Source of the DNA: Gnetum montanum
Lineage: Eukaryota; Streptophyta; Gnetopsida; Gnetales; Gnetaceae
DNA: 64,000 nt
Direction: 5' to 3'
Assembly: GCA_015680685.1 (NCBI GenBank)
Contig: MNCI01008068.1
Coordinates: 3,085 to 67,084 of the forward strand
Both the position numbers and the translations under genes were made by a program. Under the pieces are notes generated by a model. It searched no databases. It saw nothing but the letters and a program-made list of their open reading frames with translations, and was not told the origin of the DNA. Positions 9,887-19,446 of the stretch are shown here, one piece after another. The first letter of the stretch is position 1. Each line of letters opens with the position of its first letter.

Positions 9887-12312
9887 TAGTTAGGCCTTGT
9901 GAAGATTAACTATACAACAAGTATGTGTTGGCCACTTGTTTCCCCAATTCTAATCATGAGCATCCAATAGTCAACATTGCTACATTTTCATAATAGAGAT
10001 TGGAAAGCTCTATGTACTCCATCATCTCTTCAATCTACAACTCTTTCATGTGAATCTTTGCATTGTTATAGTTATTAAGCCCATCAAAGATAGGCTACCA
10101 AACATCACCTCCTTCCTTGAGCTACTATAGGCCCTCATTGACTTCTTCCTTCATCATCTAGATGTGTTTCTCATTGATTTATTTTTGCATACCAACCTGA
10201 TCTTTGTAATGATTCTTAACTCTCTTAAATTTAAGAGCCTCATTTTTCCAGGTGGTTATCTCTATCATAGATTTTTGGCAAAGGACTCAAACTTTTTCTA
10301 TGGAGAGATTTCTATTTTCTACTACTAATCTCCTTAATTCATTATTTACCCTAGCTAGATACTCCTACTATTAATGGATAGAATCTTACATCTACTACCT
10401 CTGCACATTAGCATTACGTAAGCAATGATTTTCTACAGTCAAAATTGCCTTCTCATAGTGCATCTGAACTAAGTCCTTATAAATGGTATATGTTTTGGCA
10501 TTGGCCATGGACTAGTCAAAGATAGTCATCTCCTTTTCATTCTCAACCTTTTTACACTTTCCTTCAAGATGCTTGAAGGCTTCATCCCTTGTTAATGTAG
10601 GGTTGAGAAATGCAGGATTGATGAGACGAGATCTCAATTCAGCAACCTCTATAGCAAAGCATTGGTTTTGTGCTTAGGCTATTTCAAGTCACCCATCTAA
10701 TATGATGCACTTTCCCCTCACTTCTAGCAACTCTGACTAGATTGTAGTGATTCTATTTGAAAGGTTGAGGACATCCTGAATTAGTTTCCTAGTTCCCACA
10801 AGTTGGTCTAACAACTCCTCATGCTAAGTTGCACTTAATCTACTACTAACTATTCCAGTGAACATATGTGCATCTCTAAGGGCAAAAAGATTTGGTACAG
10901 ATGCCATAGGTGCATTAAGTGCCTAGGTAATTCTATTAGCAATCACCTTTGCTACTATCTCTTGTCCATGGTGCTACGTCACCAAGATAATTATCCCATC
11001 ACCCTTCTCTACACACACTGAAAAAGTATCAGCATTCGCAGATATTTCTAAGAATTGTTGCTATTATGAAAGAGATTCCATTACCTCTCAAGCTTTAGGA
11101 TTTGATCTCATAGGCAACTTTGTTCTTTGGGCTAAGAAAATTTCCCTACCTTCCTCCATTTGGTTGATTGTTCAAGCCACTTCTTTGAGGTGACTCATCA
11201 CTAGGTGATACATAGATGGAACATTGCCACTTGTACCTGCTCATTGCTTCTACTCTTACAAGAGCTACTCTTGGATCTTGCACAAGTGCTTAATGGTAGC
11301 ATAGGTCTTCGATGTTGTTTCGTGAGTGGGTGGTGGAGGTGGTGGTCACTGCTCCTCCTCTTGGATGACTTTAGTAGGCACCTTGTTCTTCATCATCTCT
11401 ACCAAAGAAGAAAATAGAACATGTCTGACAGCATCATCTATATAGTGGGTTATGTGTCCTCTTGCATAATTTCTAGATGAGGCATAGGAAAGGGAGTGCT
11501 TCCTTCCATGTTCATTTTCTTTAAACCTCTTCTCTATCTCAAGAGAAAAAAGCTGTGGAAGGTTTACTAGGAATCTACCACTTAGAGTGGCACATGCACA
11601 AGTGGAGAAGGCTATAATCTTTCTTGGCCTCACCATTGGATTGAGGTGAAAGACCATAATCTTAAAATATGTGCATTCTACCATGGTGAGCATGCCAAAC
11701 TCCTTATTATTGACTCAATAACACTACTATGTCTATTCTTTCTTGACATCAAGATCTTCCTGCATGGAGATTTCAACAAGGTTCTCCCCCCATTTATGAT
11801 AATCTAATGGCCTCTATGATTGACTTCACTAAGGAGGATATTGAGATATCCTAGCTTTTGACCATTGAATTGGCTTGTTGAATATTCTAAAACAGGTGTG
11901 TCTCTCTCATGTACCACTCCTTGTAGGAAGTGATTGTTGACCACATGGGAGAGTTCTGCAATTGAGTCTTAACTTCTAGAGGTGCAAACTCTAAGAAAGG
12001 TCTAAAGTTCAATTCTTGAAGCATGGATTTTTGGAACTCCTTGTTTGCAATCTGCCTAAGGTAGGCTTTCATCAAGGTAACCTCAAATTTTGATTTAGGT
12101 TTAGGTCCCTCATCTTAGTGAGACTATTTTGTTATAATAGCTTCTTCAGAAATCTATCAGACAAATTGCACTTAGGAATCCTCTCAAAGAGGCCCCATTG
12201 CATGGATCTCTTCTTATTCATGGGGCTGTTCTTAGCCTCTTCACATTCTTGGCCATTTGTCCTTTGGTTTGGATGGTCATCCTTCCTTCACATGCTTTCC
12301 TTTCGGTGCCAT
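9886..12312 (-). pseudogene. Element A: third ORF (post-pol), truncated
   Basis: A decayed long frame starts at ATG 12312 with M-A-P-K-G-K and runs leftwards; the matching frame in B (49110) starts M-A-P-K-D-K. Open parts lie at 12075-11887 and 11693-11346, the latter containing RPRKIIAFSTCACATLSGR and an aromatic/charged stretch. Beyond about 10950 the product is rich in K, E, L and M and looks coiled-coil. The last 800 bp or so, the polypurine tract and the 3' LTR of A are missing at 9885. The function is unknown. Athila-type elements often carry an extra ORF here, sometimes called env-like, but I see no clear membrane segments. A link to a plant transposon-associated domain is only a guess. 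Confidence 0.65.
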
Positions 12313-12749
12313 TTGTGGTCAAAACATAACCAAGGATTACCATTCAATCTATAACTTATATTTAAGTACCTTTCTCATTGGATGATTACACTTAGGCTAA
12401 GTTAGGAGGATGGAAAATTGATTATTTTATTATTATTTTGATGATTTTTAACTTAAAATGTTACTAGATCTTGTTGGAAAGGTTTAACTATTAAAATTAT
12501 ATGTTTTTATGTTGATTCTTTATTAAACCTTATGGGAGTTAGAATTTTTTAAGAAACTTTTTTGTCAAAAAACTAAGGTTTGTGGCCCCCATGACAAATG
12601 CTTACCTCTAATAGCTACAGGGTCATAGAATGGAGTGAATTGGATAAATGGTTAGGAAGATATGGCTCTTGGAAGGTTCTAGGATCTGAAAAATCCACAA
12701 ACTCCCTCCTCGTTTATGAGTAAATGTGAAAAATTCTTAACTATGTGTG

Positions 12750-12850
12750 CATATTTATAGGCTTTTTACCTTACATTAATAGAGTCCCATCAACGAGGTC
12801 TCATCAATTAGAGGGACATGTATACAAGGTCTTGTCGATGGAGCTGGTCC
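12750..12850 (-). promoter_or_regulatory. Element A: LTR-like internal promoter module upstream of the third ORF
   Basis: On the minus strand the words CCATCGACAAGACC, TTGATGAGACC and CGTTGATGGGAC are followed by CCTATAAATATGCACAC (TATA at about 12750-12761). The A/B LTRs have the same arrangement: CATCGATG/CTCATCAATAGGG repeats, then CTATAAATATGTGC. The ATG of the third ORF lies about 440 bp downstream. Element B has the same module at 49541-49630, with nearly the same spacing. Confidence 0.55.
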
Positions 12851-12861
12851 ATAGAATTTTT

Positions 12862-14040
12862 CACTTTAAAAATATTTTAAAATACAAGGAGTTTTCTTAT
12901 GAAATTAGGGTCCATAAAGAGTTAAAAAAGTCATGAACATGATGAAAACCTTAGAAGAGGATTTGGAAATTCACAAAAATTAGAGAATTATAAAAGAATA
13001 AAACTTTATTGGAGAAAATGCCTTAAGAAGCACATAGTTGGATGCAATCAATGGAGCCCATGAAAGATTTGATTGTAAAAATATCTAAATATAAGGAACT
13101 TAACTATTCTAACTAAGATACATGCAAGTGGATCCTCCCCATAGTAGGCTCATGCCTTTTTGTGCCCTTGCATAACCTCAACTAAGGAGTCCTTGGATCC
13201 CCCAATGGATTAATAGTTATGAAAAGTTAAGGACCAAATTCAAAAGAATCTACCTAAGAATTTCAAGACATCAAACTAAGACATTGAATAAGACATGGAA
13301 ACTAGTAGTGAGGTAAATGATGGAAAGCATTTATGAATGATAAAGAAGGGATGGTGGAATTTTGAATTGTGGTCACATGAAGTCCCTTGTGAAACTTATG
13401 GTTAAATGATCCAATAAAGTTCATCCTTAGTCCAAATCAAAACCAACCACTTTCAATGACTTTACATCACCACTCTAAGACTAAACCATCCCCTCGAGAC
13501 ACAAAAATTCTCCCATAGATCAATCATCATTCCTTATTTTAGAAGAAAAAAGAAGTAAGGAGTGAGAAAGGGCCTTAGTTAGAGGGGACCTTTAGGCATG
13601 AGTAACATGTCTTTCTAGTCCCATAACCAATGCTTGTAGCCTATTAATTCATCTAAGGGGTATGCTTTGAATTTTCATTATGTTTTTATATATATATATT
13701 TTTATGAATTTTTGGATGGGAACCACATCATGCAAAGGCTTATTAACTTCCTATTATTGGTCAACATAGAATGGTAAGAAATCCATGAAAACACAATTGC
13801 ACTCAAGTAAGTAAAAAGACACAAAGAGTATTGAATTCCCTTGAAGTCACATCCTTTTCAAACCTTTGAATCTTTCCAAAGTTTGAAAACTATCAAGGTT
13901 ACAAGTTCATTAAAGTTTTATTAATAAAAAAGGAACCTCATACTTCCAAAATAAAAACCAGACATTAGCAATCAAAAACATTAAATATAAACCACCATTA
14001 GAAAACAACAATAGCATTACTTTGTCCTATTAGCAACAAA
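12862..14040 (-). mobile_element. Element A: spacer between pol and the third ORF
   Basis: No coding motif is seen. The segment is collinear with B 49680-50940 (shared words include GGTCACATGAAGTCCCTTGTG-like and TTAGTCCAAA blocks), so it is a genuine conserved part of the element rather than a later insertion. Its role is unknown. Confidence 0.5.
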
Positions 14041-14240
14041 GCAATTTATTAAAAAGAAAAGAAAAATTCACACCAAAATAAAGTAAAATATAAAAGAAAT
14101 TGTAAAATATTCAATAAATTTAAAATGTACTAATGATGTTGTAAAATAAAAAATTGGAAAAATAACAAAATGTAAGATAAAAAGGTGTAAAAACAAAGAA
14201 AGTGTAAAATAAAAAAGCATAAAACAAAAAAATAGAAAAA
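14041..14240 (-). repeat. Element A: short A/T-rich tandem repeats after integrase (GTGTAAAATAAAA)
   Basis: About ten degenerate copies of GTGTAAAATAAAA-type units (TTTTATTTTACAC on the element strand) follow the pol end. The same array is at 50950-51120 in B. The minus-strand ORF at 14068-14286 is this repeat read through and is not a gene. Confidence 0.55.
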
Positions 14241-14249
14241 ATGAGAAGC

Positions 14250-15277
14250 CACTGATATGGTTAGCATGGATGGCCATCTCCTCCATGACTAAGTTGAAAG
14301 AAGGAAATTAGAAAAATTGAGCGTCGTTGTTCATTTGAGGAGGTGTTGCTTGCACTGCCTTACTTGGGCTCATGGAAAGGTTTAAGTTGTTGCATGCTGA
14401 CCAATTGCTTTTTATTTTAGTTATCAGGTATATTGATCAACATGGCTCTAGAAGTAAAGGTTTCATAAATGATATAATGCCCTTCTCACAATGTTTGAAA
14501 CTTAGTCTTTTGCGGTACATGTGTGGGGTTCTAGTAGACGACCTTATCTCCAAGTTGAAATTTTACTTTCCTTATCCTAAGGTCATGGAATTTCTTGTTG
14601 AATGCCTTGTCCACTTCATTCAATGATAGGGCCATGAATCTATTCTCATCTAGCATGTTAAGGTTGATCAATATTTCTTTTTATGCTAAGCTAAGGTTAA
14701 GATCAAGATGACAAGCTATTGAAAGTGTATGGAGCTTGGATTGAATTCGAAGAGTTGGTAATTTTCCATACACCAGCTCATAGGAAAAGCAACCTACAAG
14801 GAGTTTCCATGTGGAGTGGTAGGTCCAAAGGGCATCATTAAGTTTTGTTTTCCAATTTCTCCTATATTTTCTAATTATTCTAGTTAAGATTTTTGAAATT
14901 TCCCTATTGGTAACCTTTGCTTAACCATTGGCTTAGAGATGGTAGGGTGTTGTTAGTTTATGTTCAACCTCCAAACATTGTATGAGCTTGCAAAAAGTAG
15001 CACTTATAAAATGAGTACCATTATCAAAAATTAGTGTGCATGGCACTCCAAACCTACTTACAACATTCTATTATACAAACCATGTAGTAGTAGGTGATGT
15101 ACAGTCGGTGAAGGCTACTACTTCTACCCATTTGGTACAATAGTCAACAATGACTATTATGTATGCCTTTCCATTTAGCATGGGCATGATGAAACCCATG
15201 AAGTTTATGCCCCAAATGTCAAAGGGTTCTAGTGGTTGGATCCATTGTTGAGGTCCCTCCATTCGAGTGGTCATCCC
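14250..15277 (-). pseudogene. Element A: integrase core and C-terminal region (part 2 of split gene)
   Basis: Minus strand 15274-15071 reads MEGPQQWIQPLEPFDIWGI followed by NFMG, then VDYCTKWVEVVAF, the start of the integrase catalytic core (DFMG and VDY.TKW.E blocks). It is nearly identical to B 52144-51941. The core and C-terminal region continue to about 14250 with stops. The N-terminal zinc finger is on the far side of element D (24732-24990). D entered between the zinc finger and the core. Confidence 0.85.
15273..15277. other. Target-site duplication ATCCC (left copy) of element D
   Basis: ATCCC at 15273-15277 is repeated at 24727-24731. Element B, with no insertion here, reads GTGGTCATCCCATCATCTC at about 52150, the expected empty site. 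Confidence 0.9.
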
Positions 15278-17018
15278 TATACTGACCTAAATTGTCGATG
15301 TAAGGCTAGAAGGGAAAACAAACACCGAAAGATCGTCGGGCAGACACAGCTGACCCTACGTTCGCCCGAGGTCAAGCTGGAAAAGAAAATGAAGGTAGAG
15401 TGCCTTGGATGGTCTGCACACAAATCAACTAAGGACTTCCCCAAGCATAAGCTACAACTAACATTGGGGTTATCATAACTGATGTTTCAAATGTGAACAA
15501 TGATGTACAAAATGTAAATGGTGACACATGAAATGCAAACAGAACGTATATAGAAATATATTATAAATAGAAAGTAAACTGAATGTAAAATAGAGTAAAA
15601 AATATAATGGCTAGAAAAATGAACTGTATTGTATTGCTTAGAAAAGATGTGCATTGGTCAAAGTGTAGCTGCACGTGTGGATGGTAGGTCAAGCGCCAAG
15701 CCCCGGGGTGATGTGATGTGTTTCAGGAGTGCTTGGATGCTAGGAGTTAAGTGTGCCCGAGTGCCCAAGGATTGTTGGTTTGAGTTTCCTAAGCCATCAA
15801 CCTTCAAAATTTCCAACCCCATTTATGTGAATTGACAGGGTATTTATAGGGTTGGGCCGGGCTCAGGTGCAAAATTCATGAATGGAATCAACGGCTGGGA
15901 GATGAGGGAAACGTGGATCTTGTGACATGTGTCCAATGGAAAGCTGTGTGTGAGTTGGACATGTGTAGGCAAGCTACGTTCTTGACTAGGTTCATCGTAT
16001 CTTACAACGTGTGGCTTACTTGAGCCCATGGAAGCATGTACAATTTGGACCATGAGGGCTCAACAAGCCCACAAATGAAGATTTACAATGAAATGATAAT
16101 GTACAACAAGAGAAATTGGTTCTAGCTCCATTGAAATTTCTGGATCTACAACTTGATTGCTGCGGGGTGTCGAGTTCATGGTTGTCTGAGGTGTCTCTAT
16201 TCTACCAGGGCTCCTAGCATGAGCTATCTTGGTCGTGGCATGTCCTCAGTGTGCGTTTGGAGTGCTTTTTTATGGGCATGACCAATACTCATGCTCCTAA
16301 CAGGAGTGACGTGTAGTCACGCTACACTCATGATGTAGCATGTCCCCAACATGACCACAGTGTGAGTGAGGTGAAATTGACATGTTTTACTCTAAATTTT
16401 GAATTTTTGGAGCTTGTTTCTAAGTACAATTGCTGATTGCCTATGTGTGTTTTGAAATTTGAAAATTTGAGCCTGGATGTGCCTTGTTTGAAACCATTTT
16501 GGGTAGGTCACGCTGGACTCACGCTGCAGTGTAACCTAAAAACTTGCAATTTTTGGAGCTAGAATGTGGAAGTTCTGGAAGCTGGGACTAGAGGTTATCA
16601 ACCCTGAACCCTAGGAGTGATGTGCACCTTTGAATCATGTCATTTTGACACAGTTTTGAAGCTATTGGAGTTGGTCACACTAGACTCATGCTACCAGCTT
16701 GTGTGTAGAATGCGTTGCAGCATGCGTGTGAAAAATGTGAACAGTTTGTCTCCAAATTTGAATTTCTGAATGCTGAAGCTTGGAGTTGACATCAGTGGCC
16801 CTTGAGGATGGCTTGCACATTTGAAACCAAACCATTTCTACTTGATTTTGAAGCTGTTGGAGTTACTCACACTAAGGGCAAGCTAGCTTGACAGTGTGAG
16901 CAAGCTAGCTTGAGCAAGCTGGACCTGAGTTCCATGCCTTAGTCAAATTTTTCCTCCCAAAAGCTCAAAAGGGCTTGAGTCATTTTCAAAGTGCTAAGCC
17001 AAAATTAGTGGTGTTTCA
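15278..17018 (-). repeat. 3' LTR of element D (1741 bp)
   Basis: It aligns along its whole length with 23030-24726. On the + strand it runs TATACTGACC to GTGTTTCA; the other LTR starts TGTACTAACC, so the terminal TG has changed to TA here. U3 (to the right) has many CACGCTG/CAGCGTG words. The minus-strand TATA is at 15838-15848. Confidence 0.9.
15838..15848 (-). promoter_or_regulatory. TATA box in the D 3' LTR
   Basis: TATAAATACCC on the minus strand, conserved in the other LTR at 23590-23600. It places U3 to the right (about 1.17 kb) and R-U5 to the left. Confidence 0.6.
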
Positions 17019-17085
17019 TTAGCCCCTCTTTGTTGACATCTAGAGGAATCTACCCGAGAGACGTCAACAAAGAAGTGCAAAACAC
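17010..17085 (-). other. Element D: polypurine tract inside a long hairpin
   Basis: On the minus strand the polypurine tract AAAGAGGGGCTAA (17031-17019) abuts the LTR start TGAAACACC. Its left flank GTCAACAAAG pairs with CTTTGTTGAC about 40 bp away, extended by AGACGTC/AGATGTC, and an outer GGTGTTTTG/GAAACACC pair closes the structure. Element C has a decayed version at 7715-7790. Confidence 0.65.
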
Positions 17086-17546
17086 CATGAACAATCAAGT
17101 ACCAAACATTAACTATCAGCCCTTGGCTGGATGTCATCGCACCATGTTCAAAAGTACATGGGATTGAGGAAGTGTAGTTTCAAGCTGCAGGGGGATTGGT
17201 TGTAACTGGGGAAATCAAGAGTTGATCGAGTGATATGATTGTCATTGGGATTGTGAGATAAGAATGCTCTCACGTGAACAAGCTATGTCATTGGTCCTTG
17301 TCAATAGCTGGTTTTCAGCAGACTCGAAAACAAGACATAGAGGGTGTGAATTCTTTGGAGAAACAGGACTCTTGTAGAGTGTTTATGGGGCTTGTTGTAA
17401 ATAGCCAAAGCCACATGATGATGTGTAACATGATCTCTTCGAGACATGAGTGTAACTATTTTTCCAAGACAATTGCCTTCTCACTTGGGGCTTGTATGAG
17501 AAGAGCCAATAGTCCATGGTTTATGATGTCAACGGGGTCCTGAAGA

Positions 17547-17670
17547 CCTTTTCTGTGCATTTTTCTCTTTGATCTTTTTTTGTTCTTTTTCTTTTTTTTT
17601 CTTTCTTCTTTTCTTTTCCTTTTTTTTTTCTTTTTATTGTTTTCTTTTCTTTTATTCATTTTGATCTTTT
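17547..17670 (-). repeat. Element D: long polypurine/polypyrimidine tract
   Basis: About 100 bp of nearly pure C/T on the + strand (G/A on the element strand), with T runs of up to ten. It accounts for the Lys/Arg-rich minus-strand ORF at 17456-17716, which is not a gene. Confidence 0.7.
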
Positions 17671-18213
17671 GAAAGAGCTTGCTTTCAGTGCTGTGCTCGT
17701 GTTTGAGCGTTTGCATTTTGTATCATGCATTGTATACTGTGTTTTGCATTGCAACTGCTTAGAGAGTCACAGTATGCAATAATGTATCAAGAGCAGTTTG
17801 AGGTGAGTAGGAAATGTATTTTGAACAGGACAAGGGGGCATGATGGGGAAATAGGGAATGTATCAGGAGTCGGGAATGTACTTATGAATGGATTAATTAA
17901 CCTAGTTGCGGGTGTTAGGAAGAATGTGATACCTTATTGCATGATAAAGTGCATCTGTGCACAAACGCCTTAGGCGTGTCATCCTACAAACACAACTCCA
18001 AGAAGAAAAGAAAAACACAAATGAATCAATTAACTAAGCACTTTAAACAAGGAGATGGATCCACCACGTGAAATTTTCAAAGCAGACAGAATCATGAACA
18101 GCATCAGCTTCATCAGGGTCCATGAGACAAATTATGCAGCAAGTTTTGGTGGAACATGTACAGCCAATTGTAGCAACACATCTTTTTAAATTTTTCTTGG
18201 TCGTTGATGATGT

Positions 18214-18772
18214 CGCCAGTTTATAGTCTTAGCAGACTATTGCAGGTTAGTTTCACATCATAACCCTTTGGACGATGCTTGTTTAGCATCATAGTAGATG
18301 GTGCATTGCTAGTTTATAGTCGTGGCAGACTGTAAAGAGGCAAACCAGTTTATAGTCTTAGTGGACTCTGGATGCTAGTTTTACGTCATGGTGGATAGAT
18401 GTGGAAATTTAGCGTCATACCGGACAGAGCTTTGTGGTGTCAGTTTATTGTCATGACTCCAAGACATTCTATGGTATCAATTTTAAGTCATGATGCCAAG
18501 ACTGTTGTGTGGTATCAGTTTTAAGTCATGATGCTAAGACTATTCTGTGGTATNAAATTTAGCGTCATACCGGACAGAGCTTTGTGGTGTCAGTTTATTG
18601 TCATGACTCCAAGACATTCTATGGTATCAATTTTAAGTCATGATGCCAAGACTGTTGTGTGGTATCAGTTTTAAGTCATGATGCTAAGACTATTCTGTGG
18701 TATCAGTTTTAATTCATGATGCCAGAACTGCTCTATGGTATCAGTTTTAAGTCATGATGCTAGGACTATTGT
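18214..18772. repeat. Element D: tandem repeats of about 37 bp
   Basis: Imperfect units around GGTATCAGTTTTAAGTCATG and ATGC(C/T)AAGACT, and earlier units around CCAGTTTATAGTCTTAGCAG. Part of the array (149 bp) is duplicated artificially around the N at 18554. Confidence 0.75.
18554..18554. other. Single-N scaffold join with 149 bp exact duplication
   Basis: Bases 18405-18553 are identical to 18555-18703. Exact identity beginning and ending at the N, in an old diverged element, points to two overlapping contigs left unmerged. Confidence 0.85.
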
Positions 18773-19149
18773 GTTCTTACCTTGCTTGTGTAAAGTGTGA
18801 TGTTGCATGCATGGTCATGCTATGTGCTTGCGAGATCCTGCAGAAATCAACTAGAAAGAAAACAAGATCAAGCAACACCTATCGTAAATAGAGTAAAAAT
18901 GTGCAAATGAAAGAAAAGAAAAGCAAAAAGTGATAGTTTTAGGCCATTCCAGGCCATAAGCTAGTTTAAGGCCTTTTTGGGCCATGTGTTTTTGTAGTTT
19001 TATGTTTTTCTTTATGTTTGATGTTTTTCAAATGCAATGTGTAAACTAAGTTGATGAATATGTAAACAAAGCAAAATGCGTGATCTAAGTGAGTGGCTAA
19101 AATGTAAATGCATAGACTAGTGCGATGTAAATGAAAGTCAAAAATGCAT

Positions 19150-19446
19150 GGCAAAGGGTAGATAGGCACCCTCATTTGTGGCCAAGGGAAAGTCTTGGTC
19201 ATTCAGTTGCTTCTTAACTGGGCATGGACTAGGGAGCATGCAAGGCTTAGGATCCTCTGGGGGCTCGTTGGTTTCAACCACTCATTCGGGTGTGTTAGCC
19301 TTAGGCATTGTGTTGGTTACCGTGGGTGTACCACTAAGAAACTCTTCTTCCAAAACTTGCACCATGTCTATGTCATGGACGGTTGAAGAGGAAGTGTTAT
19401 CACCATGGATGATACCTTGACCACATTCCTATGGAAGGTGGATTTC
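19150..19446 (-). pseudogene. Element D: post-protease tail ending where pol is missing
   Basis: After the protease stop the same frame continues with E-I-H-L-P, then ECGQGIIHGD, a relic of the linker that precedes reverse transcriptase in Tat elements, and remains readable for about 90 codons. It then passes into noncoding repeats, so the pol deletion boundary is at about 19150. No pol sequence follows to the left. Confidence 0.55.

Noticed and set aside
14372-14626. 84-codon + strand ORF
   Set aside because: Shadow of the A integrase C-terminal region on the minus strand.
17456-17716. Lys/Arg-rich minus-strand ORF
   Set aside because: Translation of a polypurine tract in the 3' noncoding region of element D.
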